Of a DNA stretch of 64,000 nt, positions 8,563 through 17,675 are shown piece by piece. Under the pieces are notes generated by a model. That model was given only the letters and a program-made list of their open reading frames with translations. It was not told the origin of the DNA and searched no databases. This DNA is from Castellaniella sp049651205 (GTDB taxonomy: Bacteria; Pseudomonadota; Gammaproteobacteria; Burkholderiales; Burkholderiaceae_B): positions 124,001 through 188,000 of the forward strand of contig NZ_JBASBR010000007.1 in assembly GCF_049651205.1 (NCBI RefSeq). Direction: 5' to 3'. The position numbers and the translations under genes are program-made. Numbering within the stretch: the stretch's first letter is position 1; each line of letters opens with the position of its first letter.

Positions 8563-9435
8563 CTAACGCGCTGTGTTGCTATCCTCGAATCTTCCCAGAT
8601 CGAAGTAGCGCGAAAAAGAATTCGCATCATCGCTGGAAGTATCGGGTGCCTGCATCTGGCCCTGCCCGGACGCTGTTTTCGGTGCCATCGTATCGCTGTT
8701 TGTTCCTGCACCCTGGCCCTGGCGCGCACGGGCCTGCTGCACCCTGTGTGCAGCCTTTTTCAGGCTTTCTGCCAATGCAGTGTTATTGCGCTTCAATGCC
8801 CAATCCACGGCGGTTTCACGGGCCGAATTAAACATGGTGGGATCAGCTCCATGCGACAACAGCAATCGGGCCATATCTACCTTGCCTGACAGCGCGGCCA
8901 TCATCAGCGGCGTGGTGCCATCAGGGCCTGGTGCATTAACGATCGCGCCGCGCTGAATCAGCATTTCTGCTGTCTCTACCTGGCCCTTCGACGCCGCATA
9001 ATGCAACGGTGTCCAACCAAGGCGATTAACCTGCGCACCCGCCTGAATCAATGCAAGCGCACGTTGGGTTTTACCCAATATGCACAGGTACATCAGCGCG
9101 GTTTCATTGTGCGCATTAGCCAGATCAACCTGCACGCCAGGCGCAGACTTGAGCAGATCGAACACTTTCCAGGATTGCTCTCGCGCTGCCTGGGTAAGGG
9201 CTGGGTTTCCCAGAGCATTGAAGGCGTTGACATCGACACCACGCAACAGCTTGGTTTGCACCTCAGACACATCATCGCGGCGGATGGCAGACCACCAATC
9301 AGCATCAGTTGCCTGCGCGGCCTGTGCAGTGGCCGCCCAGGCAACACTGCATAACAGAAGCGCCATCAGCCAATGCATGACAACACGTTTGCCAGATTGA
9401 ATCTCTCGGCAGAGCAACATTTCTTTGGATGTCAT
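8563..9435 (-). CDS. Exported ankyrin-repeat protein
   Basis: About 290 residues. A hydrophobic stretch (MHWLMALLLCSVAW) followed by ATAQA looks like a signal peptide, so the protein is probably periplasmic. The body carries about four to five ankyrin repeats; the clearest are GWTPLHYAASKGQVETAEML and the next, TTPLMMAALSGKVDMARLL. The C-terminal ~70 residues are low-complexity (Gln, Gly, Ser, Thr-rich) and end in an acidic-aromatic tail. Ankyrin repeats mediate protein contacts; the partner is unknown. It is the last gene downstream of mltG-tmk-holB-tatD on the same strand. The start is uncertain: ATG at 9435 was chosen, but 9378 gives a more compact signal peptide. Confidence 0.8.
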   Translation of the reverse strand: MTSKEMLLCREIQSGKRVVMHWLMALLLCSVAWAATAQAAQATDADWWSAIRRDDVSEVQTKLLRGVDVNAFNALGNPALTQAAREQSWKVFDLLKSAPGVQVDLANAHNETALMYLCILGKTQRALALIQAGAQVNRLGWTPLHYAASKGQVETAEMLIQRGAIVNAPGPDGTTPLMMAALSGKVDMARLLLSHGADPTMFNSARETAVDWALKRNNTALAESLKKAAHRVQQARARQGQGAGTNSDTMAPKTASGQGQMQAPDTSSDDANSFSRYFDLGRFEDSNTAR

Positions 9436-9504
9436 CGGACGGTTCTCTTGCTGGATTGAACACAGGCCCACGGATACCACCCCAGTGGGAAACCGGCGGT
9501 ATGC

Positions 9505-10287
9505 TTAGTTGTGTGCGTCGATCTTGTTAAACAGTGTGAAGAAATTGCGTGTGCTGGCATCGGCTATGGCAGACACCGGGGCACCCCGAAGCTCGGCGAT
9601 TTTTTCTGCGACATGAATCACCCTGGAGGGATCATTCATCTTGCCACGATATGGCACGGGCGCCAAATAGGGAGAGTCAGTTTCGATAAGCATGCGATCC
9701 AGGGGCACTTTTTGTGCAACCTCTTGCAGAGCGACCGCATTTTTAAACGTGACAATACCCGAAAAAGAAATATAAAAACCAAGATCCATCGCTGCCCGGG
9801 CAACCTCCCAGGACTCGGTAAAGCAATGCATCACACCGTTATCTGCCTGCTCTTCACGCATCAGGCGCAACGTATCCTCTGCCGCCGATCGGGTGTGGAT
9901 GATCAGGGGCAAGTCTGTTTTTCGTGCCACCCGGATATGCGTACGAAAACGGTCTCGTTGCCAATCCAGGGGCTCTGGCAGCCGGTAGTAATCCAGGCCG
10001 GTTTCGCCAATCGCCACCACCTTTGGATGCCGGGCACGCTGCAGCAGGTCTTCTTCGGTGGGTTCAACACCGTCTTCATCATCGGTATCATTGTCGGGAT
10101 GTACACCCACCGAGGCATGCAGGTGCGCCTGGCTCTCGACCAAAGCCATCAGCCCGGGCCAATCGCGCAAATTGACGCTGACAACCAGCGCGTGCCCAAC
10201 CTGGGCAGATTTCATGCGTGCCAGGATATCGGGTAACTGGGCCTGAAGATCCGGGAAATTGAGATGGCAATGAGAATCCACGTACAT
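9505..10287 (-). CDS. TatD-family metal-dependent DNase (YcfH-like)
   Basis: A 260-residue TIM-barrel hydrolase. Metal ligands are all visible: His6 and His8 in DSHCHLNF, the Glu in GETGLDYY, the His in IIHTRSAAEDT, the His in MHCFTES, and the Asp in ETDSPYLAPVPYRGKMNDP. The family includes 3'-5' exonucleases TatD and YcfH; the arrangement next to holB and tmk matches E. coli ycfH rather than tatD. Likely co-transcribed with mltG-tmk-holB (23 bases after the holB stop). Confidence 0.93.
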   Translation of the reverse strand: MYVDSHCHLNFPDLQAQLPDILARMKSAQVGHALVVSVNLRDWPGLMALVESQAHLHASVGVHPDNDTDDEDGVEPTEEDLLQRARHPKVVAIGETGLDYYRLPEPLDWQRDRFRTHIRVARKTDLPLIIHTRSAAEDTLRLMREEQADNGVMHCFTESWEVARAAMDLGFYISFSGIVTFKNAVALQEVAQKVPLDRMLIETDSPYLAPVPYRGKMNDPSRVIHVAEKIAELRGAPVSAIADASTRNFFTLFNKIDAHN

Positions 10288-10310
10288 AAGGCAGCCTGAA
10301 ACAAGAAAAT

Positions 10311-11354
10311 TTATTGGGCCCTGACAGTGTAAGGCCTCACTGCCTGCAGCAGACGTTCGGCCGCATAATCACCCAGCAGCTTGACGTTTAAGGGATGGGA
10401 AACCAGCCTCCGCTGTGTTTGCAGCCACTGTCCGGTACGCGCCAGCGCCAGCGGATCCAGCTTGACAGCCAGCACCTGGATCTGTTTGCTTTGCCCTGGG
10501 TAGTACCGAACCCCCAAGCCATGCGCCGACAGCCCCAAATCCACCCAAAGGCGTTGAAAGGCATCTACCCAGACAGCAGCATCTTCTGCAATCAGGGCGT
10601 CGGCCAATTGGCTGCGCGCACCATGATGCGCAGCCAGATCCAAAAACAGACGAATGAAATCCGGCACCGCAGCGTGTCCACCTTGTGCCAACTGGTGCGC
10701 CAACAAAGGAGCGCCCCCTGCCGCGGCCAGGTACGCCGATGCATCCGCCACGCCATGCGCCTGCAGCCACTGAAGTGACTCTGAAGTACCTGGCACTGGC
10801 AGGGGCAAGCGCCGGCAACGGGACACCAACGTGGGCAAGAGCCGATCGGGCGCCTCTGCCACCAGCAAAAAAACTGTATGCGCGGGAGGTTCTTCGAGGA
10901 TCTTGAGCAAGGCGTTGGCTGCAATGGTATTCATCGCTTCGGCCGGGTACAGCAAGGCAACACGCCAGCCTCCCCGGTGCGTGGCCATGTTGAACCAAGG
11001 CAACAGTCCCCTGATTTGCTCGATACGGATGTCCTTGGAGGGCTGCTTCTTGCTGGCCGCTGCCTCAGTATCTTCCGGCGATGCCCCTTCTTGGGCAGCC
11101 ACCGCATCGGGCCGTATCCGACGAAAATCGGGGTGGTTGCCCGCCTGTAGCCAGTGGCATGCCTGACATTGGCCGCACGCTACTCCAGAGGCAGAATCCT
11201 CACACAGCAAGCTGGCTGCACCGGCCAGGGCAAATTCCAGCTGACCGATCCCCGACAGCCCATGGATAAGCCAGGCATGGGCAAACCGCTGCTGCTGGGA
11301 CAACCACTGGCTCGCCAGGGTCTGCTGCCAAGGCAAAAACGCTGTCATGCTCAT
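10311..11354 (-). CDS. holB: DNA polymerase III subunit delta'
   Basis: Clamp-loader subunit of the replicative polymerase, 347 residues. The N-terminal AAA-like domain has a degenerate P-loop (HGLSGIGQLEFA, lacking the Lys), as expected because delta' does not bind ATP. Cys51, Cys60, Cys63 and Cys66 reproduce the zinc-binding set of the E. coli protein. The SRC-like arginine-finger region appears as TLVSRCRRL after the EEPPAHTVFLL sensor segment. Between residues 80 and 100 an inserted acidic/Lys-Gln stretch (SPEDTEAAASKKQPSK) is a small family-variable loop. The ATG at 11354 overlaps the tmk stop as ATGA, which fixes the start. Confidence 0.95.
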   Translation of the reverse strand: MSMTAFLPWQQTLASQWLSQQQRFAHAWLIHGLSGIGQLEFALAGAASLLCEDSASGVACGQCQACHWLQAGNHPDFRRIRPDAVAAQEGASPEDTEAAASKKQPSKDIRIEQIRGLLPWFNMATHRGGWRVALLYPAEAMNTIAANALLKILEEPPAHTVFLLVAEAPDRLLPTLVSRCRRLPLPVPGTSESLQWLQAHGVADASAYLAAAGGAPLLAHQLAQGGHAAVPDFIRLFLDLAAHHGARSQLADALIAEDAAVWVDAFQRLWVDLGLSAHGLGVRYYPGQSKQIQVLAVKLDPLALARTGQWLQTQRRLVSHPLNVKLLGDYAAERLLQAVRPYTVRAQ

Positions 11355-12010
11355 GGGCGACCTGCCGACGTGCCATCCCGCCCCTGCCGCCGGGACACCA
11401 GCACCTGCAAGGCTGCCGTCAGCTGCCGCCGTACGTCTTCGATTGAGCCACAGGCATCAATCACGACGAAGCGCCCAGGCTCTGCCTGTGCACGCTCGTG
11501 ATAGGCCTGACGGGTGCGTTCGAAGAACGCTTGGTCTTCCTGTTCGAAGCGATCTGCGTGGGCTCGCCCGCTTTGCAACCGCTTTTGTGCGATTTCCAGC
11601 GGCACATCAAACAAAAATGTGCAATCAGGCCCCAGCCCTTGCTGCACCCAGTGCTCCAGCTGAGCAATCGCCGGTGCTCCCAGTCGGCGCCCTCCGCCCT
11701 GGTAGGCAAAAGACGCATCCGTGTAGCGATCGCAAAGCACCCACTGCCCTCGGGCAAGCGCAGGCTGTATGACCGTGCGCCAATGTTCGTTGCGAGCCGC
11801 AAACATGATCAGGGTTTCAGTACGCAAGTCCATGGGCTGGTGCAGCACAAGCTCGCGCAGGTGCTCGCCCACTGGTGTACCACCTGGTTCACGGGTTTCG
11901 ATCAGCGAGATCTCTTGCGCCTTGAGCCAAGCGGCAATCCAGGCTACATGGGTACTTTTACCCGCTCCGTCGACCCCCTCGAGGGTAATGAAACAGCCTT
12001 GCTGCGCCAT
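11351..12010 (-). CDS. tmk: Thymidylate kinase
   Basis: Phosphorylates dTMP to dTDP with ATP, an essential step to dTTP. 219 residues, normal length. Seen: P-loop EGVDGAGKST with Lys18, ETREPGGTPVGE, the DR(Y) motif LCDRYTDASFAYQG, and LID-region residues GRAHADRFEQED. The frame is open further upstream to 12229 but that part overlaps mltG, and the homologous protein begins at MAQQGCF, so ATG 12010 is used, four bases after the mltG stop. Translationally coupled to holB by ATGA. Confidence 0.97.
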   Translation of the reverse strand: MAQQGCFITLEGVDGAGKSTHVAWIAAWLKAQEISLIETREPGGTPVGEHLRELVLHQPMDLRTETLIMFAARNEHWRTVIQPALARGQWVLCDRYTDASFAYQGGGRRLGAPAIAQLEHWVQQGLGPDCTFLFDVPLEIAQKRLQSGRAHADRFEQEDQAFFERTRQAYHERAQAEPGRFVVIDACGSIEDVRRQLTAALQVLVSRRQGRDGTSAGRP

Positions 12011-12014
12011 TGTG

Positions 12015-13025
12015 TCACTGCCGTTTGAGAATGTATTTGCCCACTGCACGGTTGTGCGCCGACAAGTTTTTGGAGAATTCGCTTGTCCCGTCGCCGCGAG
12101 ACACAAAATACAGATAATCGTGCCGGTCTGGGTGCAAAGTAGCCAGCAGCGCCGCCTTACCGGGATTTGCAATAGGCGTCGGGGGCAAGCCTGCCCGAGT
12201 ATACGTGTTCCAGGGCGTATCCTGCTCAAGGTCTTTCTTGCGCAAGCGCCCCTGGTAGTCCTTGCCCATACCGTAGATCACTGTCGGGTCGGTTTGCAAG
12301 GGCATCCCCAGCCGCAGCCGGTTGATAAACACGCCGGCAATTTTTGCGCGGTCGGCTCCGTGCCCGGTTTCTTTCTCGACAATAGAAGCGAGAATCAGTG
12401 CCTGGTAGGGGTTTTCAAGCGGCAGCCCGTGATCCCGTTCGGCCCATAGGCGATCCAGCAGCTGTGCCTCCGCCTTGGCCGCACGGCGCAGGATATCAAG
12501 ATCAGAGGTGCCAGGCGTAAATACGTACGTATCCGGGTAAAACAGGCCCTCGAGAGAGTTTCGATCAATTTGCAAATGCTGGGCGATTGCCAGATCATCC
12601 AAACCCCGGGTGTCATGTTTCACCTCTGGATCGGTATCCAGTGCTGCACGCATCTGCGTAAAGGTCCAGCCCTCCGGAAACGTCAGCCGCACCTGAGTCA
12701 TATCGCCGTTGGCCATCCGCTCCAGCAAGCGCCAGGGGGTATCACCCGCCTGCGCCTCGTAGGCACCGGCCTTGAGCAACTTGTCACGGCCACTCAGCCG
12801 GGCCAGCAAAACAAAGGCATCCGTATTGAGTTCAATACCCGCCGCCTGCATGGCCTTGGCAATCTGGCGTGGCGTGCTGCCAGGCTCGATCACATAATCA
12901 ATGACAGGCGTTTGCATGGGCACCGGCCGTTTCCAGCCCCACCAGGCCGCCCCACCGATACCGGCACCGGCGATAGCCAGGCAAATGATGAGCGCCCAGA
13001 TGAAGAATCGCAGCGTTTTTTTCAT
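12015..13025 (-). CDS. mltG: Endolytic murein transglycosylase MltG
   Basis: Inner-membrane lytic transglycosylase that cuts nascent glycan strands and is thought to end their elongation. 336 residues: a single N-terminal membrane anchor (about residues 7-28), a LysM-like subdomain (about 40-130) and the YceG catalytic domain, with the catalytic Glu in LASIVEKETGHGADRAK and the conserved GMPLQTDPTVIYGM and NTYTRAGLPPTPIANPG. The ATG at 13025 is chosen because the 14 upstream codons do not resemble the family. First gene of the mltG-tmk-holB-tatD-ankyrin run, divergent from ygfZ. Confidence 0.96.
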   Translation of the reverse strand: MKKTLRFFIWALIICLAIAGAGIGGAAWWGWKRPVPMQTPVIDYVIEPGSTPRQIAKAMQAAGIELNTDAFVLLARLSGRDKLLKAGAYEAQAGDTPWRLLERMANGDMTQVRLTFPEGWTFTQMRAALDTDPEVKHDTRGLDDLAIAQHLQIDRNSLEGLFYPDTYVFTPGTSDLDILRRAAKAEAQLLDRLWAERDHGLPLENPYQALILASIVEKETGHGADRAKIAGVFINRLRLGMPLQTDPTVIYGMGKDYQGRLRKKDLEQDTPWNTYTRAGLPPTPIANPGKAALLATLHPDRHDYLYFVSRGDGTSEFSKNLSAHNRAVGKYILKRQ

Positions 13026-13159
13026 GGACGCCAGTTTACCCGAGGCGCACCACAACTCCATACACACCCGGGCACAGTCTGACTGAAAGCCCCTGTCTCC
13101 CGGACAGAAACTGGTGTGGCCGCCTGTTCAGAAGAGGTCACCCTCACCAGGGTCTTTGT

Positions 13160-13188
13160 TTGGTGAATCCCTCCCCGACCGCTATCAT
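13160..13188 (+). promoter_or_regulatory. Candidate sigma-70 promoter of ygfZ
   Basis: TTGGTG (13160-13165) and TATCAT (13183-13188) are separated by exactly 17 bases, about 37 bases before the ygfZ ATG. The -10 matches 5 of 6 consensus positions, the -35 only about half. Confidence 0.4.
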
Positions 13189-13224
13189 GTGAATCTTCAC
13201 GCATCCGGCCTTTGGGCGTTCAGC

Positions 13225-14169
13225 ATGACAGCATCAATTATCCAGGGGAAGTGGCGGCTACCCGACCTCGCCATCATTCAGGCACAGGGCACCGACGCTT
13301 TCCATTTCCTGCACAGCCAACTCAGCAACGCGGTCGAAGGTCTGGGCACGGATCAGGCCAGGCCTGCCGCCTATTGCACTGCACAGGGGCGCCTGCTTGC
13401 CAACGGCGTGTTTTGGCAGCATTCAGACACAACCATCCAATGGATGGTTTCCCAGGATCTGGCAGAAGCATTGGTTCGCCGGCTTGGTATGTTTGTTTTG
13501 CGCGCAAAAGTGACGCTTACCCTTGAACCACGCTGGCATGTATGGGGAGCTACCGGCCCACAATGGGTGCCGGCTGCCTTGCATCAGCAGCCAGTGTGGT
13601 CGCGGCTGGACACCGAAGATGACACCTGGATCGTCGCACCACATTCTCAGCCGCACACGCCTGCAGCCTGGTGTATCCGGGCAGCTGCCGATCTCACGCA
13701 TGCTGCAAAAGCAATCCCCAGCGATGTCGACCAGGCAAGCAAGGGTGCTGCCATATGGCAGGCGGCACGCCTGGATAGCGGCTGGCCCTGGATCCGCTCA
13801 AGCAGCCAGGATATGTTCTTGCCCAGTGCGCTGAACATGGACACCAACGGCAGCATCGATTTCAAAAAAGGCTGCTACCCCGGACAGGAAGTTGTGGCAC
13901 GCAGCCATTACCGTGGCGCTACCAAGCGCCGGATGGCCTTGGGCAGCGCTGCGTGGCCTGATACCCAGAAAGCCCCCGTAGCAGGTAGCGATCTGTTTGC
14001 GGCCAGCCAGGCCCCGGGCCGCCCGGTGGGGCGCATCATCGAAGCCATCGCCACCCCGGGGCACCTGCATGTTGCCGCCGAAATCACGCTAACAGACTGG
14101 CCACAAATCACATACGCCGTCGGCAGCCCCGATGGCGTATGTCTGGATTTGACGCTGCCCAAGCCCTGA
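13225..14169 (+). CDS. ygfZ: YgfZ folate-binding Fe-S cluster assembly factor
   Basis: A 314-residue GcvT-like protein. E. coli YgfZ uses tetrahydrofolate and supports maturation or repair of certain Fe-S enzymes such as MiaB. The family signature KGCYPGQEVVAR is intact, including the functionally essential Cys, and the N-terminal part has the typical FLHSQLSNAVEG and AAYCTAQGRLLAN. The ATG at 13225 is the first that matches the family; the frame extends upstream to 13114 without homology. Divergent from mltG, with an intrinsic terminator just after the stop. Confidence 0.93.
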   Translation: MTASIIQGKWRLPDLAIIQAQGTDAFHFLHSQLSNAVEGLGTDQARPAAYCTAQGRLLANGVFWQHSDTTIQWMVSQDLAEALVRRLGMFVLRAKVTLTLEPRWHVWGATGPQWVPAALHQQPVWSRLDTEDDTWIVAPHSQPHTPAAWCIRAAADLTHAAKAIPSDVDQASKGAAIWQAARLDSGWPWIRSSSQDMFLPSALNMDTNGSIDFKKGCYPGQEVVARSHYRGATKRRMALGSAAWPDTQKAPVAGSDLFAASQAPGRPVGRIIEAIATPGHLHVAAEITLTDWPQITYAVGSPDGVCLDLTLPKP

Positions 14170-14193
14170 GTGCACGGCAGACGCCTGCCTGGG

Positions 14194-14220
14194 GCTAGGC
14201 TTGCAAGCTCAGCTTTTTTT
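14194..14220 (+). terminator. Intrinsic terminator of ygfZ
   Basis: An 8-bp imperfect stem (14194-14201 with 14206-14213, TGCA loop) is followed directly by seven T (14214-14220). It lies 24 bases after the ygfZ stop and runs over the last codons of the convergent dehydrogenase gene. Confidence 0.75.
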
Positions 14221-15111
14221 AGCCCGGTGATACATCGTCTGGATGCTGGAGAAATCCAGACGTCCATTACCTTGTGCGCTGTGCAAGGCATACAGGTTCC
14301 GGGCGAGTTCACCCAAAGGCGTCGTGGCCCGGGCCTGCATGGAAGCCTCGGCCGCCAGCCCAAGGTCTTTAAGCATCAGATCCACACCAAACCCACCTGC
14401 ATACTGGTGTGAGGCGGGTGCTTGCTCCATCACGCCCGGCCACGGGTTATAGAGCTCGGTAGCCCAGTTGCGCCCTGAACTCTTGGCGATGATCTCGGAC
14501 AGCGTGTTGGGATCAAGCCCATTGGCGACGCCAAGTGCCAGTGTTTCGGCAGTACCTGCCATCAGGATTCCCAGCAGCATGTTGTTGCAGATTTTGGCGA
14601 CCTGCCCTGCTCCGGCTTCGCCTGCATGGAAGATGTTTTTTCCCATAGCCTGCAAATAAGGCATCGCTGCCTCGAGATCGGCCGCAGCACCACCCACAAT
14701 GAAGGTAAGCGTACCTGCCACTGCACCACCCGTGCCGCCCGACACCGGCGCGTCGATCATGGGGATACCCAGTTGAGCAGCAGCCCGCGACACTTTACGT
14801 GCGGATTCTGGCGCAATCGTGCTGCACTCAAGCACCAAAGTGCCCTTGGCAATGGTTTTCAGCAGTCCGGTGTCACCCAGATACAGGCCTTCGACGTGAC
14901 GGCTGGCCGGCAGCATCGTAATCACCACATCCACGCCGGCCACCGCTTGGGCCGCCGACTCTACAGCAGTTGCTCCGGCCTTGACTGCCGCCTCCAGCGC
15001 CTCGGGAACCAGGTCAAATACTTTTAAGCGATGGCCAGCCTTGATAAGGTTTTGCGCCATCGGGCCACCCATATGCCCCAAACCGATGAAACCGATTGTC
15101 TTGCCCATCAT
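14209..15111 (-). CDS. mmsB: 3-hydroxyisobutyrate dehydrogenase
   Basis: NAD-dependent beta-hydroxyacid dehydrogenase, 300 residues, oxidising 3-hydroxyisobutyrate to methylmalonate semialdehyde in valine degradation. Visible: the dinucleotide-binding IGFIGLGHMGGPMAQNL, the substrate loop DAPVSGGTGGA, the catalytic Lys in GQVAKICNNMLLG, and the C-terminal KDLGLAAE. Members acting on tartronate semialdehyde or glycerol-derived acids look similar; the neighbouring isobutyryl-CoA steps favour the valine role. A clear AAAAGGAG ribosome-binding site precedes the ATG at 15111 (a second ATG follows at once). Same strand as the hydrolase, 78 bases after it. Confidence 0.92.
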   Translation of the reverse strand: MMGKTIGFIGLGHMGGPMAQNLIKAGHRLKVFDLVPEALEAAVKAGATAVESAAQAVAGVDVVITMLPASRHVEGLYLGDTGLLKTIAKGTLVLECSTIAPESARKVSRAAAQLGIPMIDAPVSGGTGGAVAGTLTFIVGGAAADLEAAMPYLQAMGKNIFHAGEAGAGQVAKICNNMLLGILMAGTAETLALGVANGLDPNTLSEIIAKSSGRNWATELYNPWPGVMEQAPASHQYAGGFGVDLMLKDLGLAAEASMQARATTPLGELARNLYALHSAQGNGRLDFSSIQTMYHRAKKS

Positions 15112-15189
15112 GTGTCTCCTTTTATTGGATTGGTATCAGATGATTTGCACTGGTTACCGCAAACGGATGCGCCGCCATTGCAGAAAAGA

Positions 15190-16356
15190 TTAGCCTCGCA
15201 GATCTGCCAGGGGATGCACCTGCCCGCCAGGCCACGGCTGCGCAAAAAAGCGGCGTACCCACTCGGGAGAAGCTTGCTCGAGGGTGGAAGGCCGCCAGCG
15301 GGGCGACTTGTCTTTGTCGATCAGCAAGGCCCGTATCCCTTCGCGGAAATCAGGCTCTGCACAGCAATGCAGCGACGCAATGTATTCCATTCGGAATACG
15401 TCTGCCAAGGACTGATGGCGCGCGCGCTGCAACAACGTGTGGCTTAGCCGGGCAGACCCAGGTGAGCCCGTCAGAAAAGTGTTGGCAGCCCGCACAAGCC
15501 ATGGATCGGTGTGAACCCGAAACCGTGCAAGCTGCTCGCCGATCTGGTTGAGATCCGAGCGATTGCATGCCTCACGTATCACGGTGGCGTGCTGCTGCAG
15601 GGGCCCGGATTCGGGTGCCTGCAGTTGAAGGCGATCAAATACGGCATCCACCTGAGACATGTGATCGGACACTTTGCTTGCCCATTCTGTTGCGGCCAGA
15701 GCCTCGAGCAAGGCCTCAAGGCCATCGGCAGGACAGTAATGATCGGCCAGACCAAAGTGCAGACAATCAGCTGGCCCCAACTGGGCACCGGTAAGGGCTA
15801 GAAACTCGCCAATGCCACGCGGCAGGCGGCTTAACATCCAGGTGCCAGCAACATCCGGGTATAGGCCAATGGTGATTTCTGGCATGGCAAAGCGAGTACT
15901 GGCGGTGACAACCCGGTGGCTGGCCCCCAACATCAACCCGACGCCGCCGCCCATGACGATACCCCCACCCCAACAGATAATCGGCTTGCCATAGCGGTGA
16001 ATGCGGTAATCGAGGCGATATTCTGTTTCGAAAAAACTGCGGGCGTCGATATTGGCCCAGACCTCACCTGCAGGGGTATCCAGCATGCTGCGATAAAGGC
16101 CGTGGAGATCGCCCCCCGCACAAAAAGCTTTTTCGCCTGCACCACGCACTATCACGGCAGCGATCACATCATTATCCTGCCAGGCTGCCAGGCGCTCGTC
16201 GAGCAAGCGGCACATTCCGAGAGACAGACCATTAAGCGTTTTCGGGCTGTTCAAGGTAGCCACACCAATACGCCGGCCGCCGCCCGAGGGCAGTTCCTCA
16301 AACAAAACCGGCTCAGGCGGTGTCTCGGATACGTGGCTGGAAACAGAGTCAGTCAT
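15190..16356 (-). CDS. 3-hydroxyisobutyryl-CoA hydrolase (crotonase family)
   Basis: A 388-residue crotonase-superfamily protein of the HIBCH subgroup, about 120 residues longer than typical enoyl-CoA hydratases. It should release CoA from 3-hydroxyisobutyryl-CoA in valine degradation. Seen: the oxyanion-hole segment KAFCAGGDLHGLYR, the second oxyanion Gly in GGGIVMGGGVGLML, and PEITIGLYPDVAGTWMLSRL, where the Glu and Asp match HIBCH catalytic residues. The C-terminal extension has the expected FRMEYIASLHCC and FREGIRALLIDKDKSPRW. Start overlaps the acyl-CoA dehydrogenase stop by ATGA (16353-16356). Confidence 0.92.
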   Translation of the reverse strand: MTDSVSSHVSETPPEPVLFEELPSGGGRRIGVATLNSPKTLNGLSLGMCRLLDERLAAWQDNDVIAAVIVRGAGEKAFCAGGDLHGLYRSMLDTPAGEVWANIDARSFFETEYRLDYRIHRYGKPIICWGGGIVMGGGVGLMLGASHRVVTASTRFAMPEITIGLYPDVAGTWMLSRLPRGIGEFLALTGAQLGPADCLHFGLADHYCPADGLEALLEALAATEWASKVSDHMSQVDAVFDRLQLQAPESGPLQQHATVIREACNRSDLNQIGEQLARFRVHTDPWLVRAANTFLTGSPGSARLSHTLLQRARHQSLADVFRMEYIASLHCCAEPDFREGIRALLIDKDKSPRWRPSTLEQASPEWVRRFFAQPWPGGQVHPLADLRG

Positions 16357-17507
16357 CGAAGATCAGCCTCCTGGGCAAGAATGTGTCGCGCCACAATGAC
16401 GCGCATGATTTCATTGGTTCCCTCAAGAATCTGGTGCACGCGGGTATCCCGCACCAGGCGCTCGAGTGGATAATCCTTGAGATAGCCATAGCCGCCGTGG
16501 ATCTGTTGTGCGTCCAGGCAGGACTGAAAGCAGAGGTCGGTGGCAAAGCGCTTGGCCATGGCGCAATAAGCACTTGCCTGGGGATCAGACTCATCCAGCC
16601 GGCTGGCAGCCAGGCGCACCATCTGGCGCGACGCCACAATGTTGGTAAGGAGATCGGCCAACTTGAACTGCAAGCCCTGAAAATCCGCCAGGGGCCGGCC
16701 AAACTGGTGACGCTCAGACATATAACGCCGCGCCGCCTCGTAGGCGCCTTGTGCAGCCCCTACCGAGCAGGTAGCAATATTGATGCGCCCGCCATCCAGG
16801 CCTTTCATGGCGAACCGAAAACCGTCGCCTTCGTCGCCCAATCGGTTGATGACCGGTACGCGGACATTTTCAAAGGTAATGGGGCGTGTGGATTGACTGT
16901 TCCAACCCATCTTTTTTTCTTTGCGGCCATAAGTAATGCCATCGCTGTCTGCGGGCACCACCAAAGCGGAGATCCCGTGAGCGCCCGGACCGCCCGTGCG
17001 CACCATCACCACCAGGACATCGGTATCACCAGCGCCCGAAATAAACGCCTTGGCACCATTCACAATGTACTGATCACCTTCGCGGCGGGCACTGGTGGAC
17101 AGTGATGCGGCATCCGATCCGGAGCCGGGTTCGGTAAGGCAATAAGATGCAAGTTTCTCGCCACTTGCCAGCAAGGGCCCCCAATGATCACGCACCTCTG
17201 CCTGCGCCCAACTGCCAATCATCCAGGTAGCCATATTATGGATGGTGATGAATGCAGTGGTGGATGGGTCGACGGCCGCCATTTCTTCGAACACCAGCGT
17301 GGCGTCCAAACGGGGCAGACCAAGCCCTCCGATGGATTCGGGTGCATACATGGCACAGAAACCCAGCTGGCCGGCCTTGGCAAAGGCTTCTCGCGGAAAA
17401 ATATGTTCTTCATCCCATCGGGCAGCGTGGGGGGCGAGCTCGCCTTGGGCAAATTCACGCGCGGCCTGCACAAAAGCCTGTTGTTCTTCGCTGAGGCGAA
17501 AATCCAT
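16353..17507 (-). CDS. Acyl-CoA dehydrogenase, probably isobutyryl-CoA dehydrogenase
   Basis: FAD flavoenzyme of 384 residues that introduces the alpha-beta double bond, passing electrons to ETF. Motifs: YCLTEPGSGSDAASLSTSA (FAD and substrate loop), MGWNSQSTRPITFENVRVP, the dimer-interface FQGLQFKLADL, and the C-terminal QILEGTNEIMRVIVARHIL that carries the catalytic Glu region. Isobutyryl-CoA is inferred from position: the next two genes encode the hydrolase and dehydrogenase that act later in valine breakdown. A GGAG site precedes the ATG. First gene of the operon. Confidence 0.93.
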   Translation of the reverse strand: MDFRLSEEQQAFVQAAREFAQGELAPHAARWDEEHIFPREAFAKAGQLGFCAMYAPESIGGLGLPRLDATLVFEEMAAVDPSTTAFITIHNMATWMIGSWAQAEVRDHWGPLLASGEKLASYCLTEPGSGSDAASLSTSARREGDQYIVNGAKAFISGAGDTDVLVVMVRTGGPGAHGISALVVPADSDGITYGRKEKKMGWNSQSTRPITFENVRVPVINRLGDEGDGFRFAMKGLDGGRINIATCSVGAAQGAYEAARRYMSERHQFGRPLADFQGLQFKLADLLTNIVASRQMVRLAASRLDESDPQASAYCAMAKRFATDLCFQSCLDAQQIHGGYGYLKDYPLERLVRDTRVHQILEGTNEIMRVIVARHILAQEADLR

Positions 17508-17583
17508 TTGCTTGTCTCCGGATAGGTGTCGTCACAAGGGTAAAGACGCGGATTGCGCTTTTCCGACATGGCTGGCCTGATCA

Positions 17584-17608
17584 AGCCCTGCCACTGTGTC
17601 GCAGGGCT
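17584..17608. terminator. Hairpin between rnfH and the acyl-CoA dehydrogenase gene
   Basis: Perfect 8-bp stem AGCCCTGC / GCAGGGCT with a 9-base loop, downstream of rnfH and upstream of the valine operon on the minus strand. Without a T-run it may stop part of the ratA-rnfH transcripts or be a leader structure. Confidence 0.4.
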
Positions 17609-17675
17609 ACTTTAGCACCTGACGCATCCATTGTCGGAACAAACCCACCTTAAAACACACCTGAAGGCACCGCTG

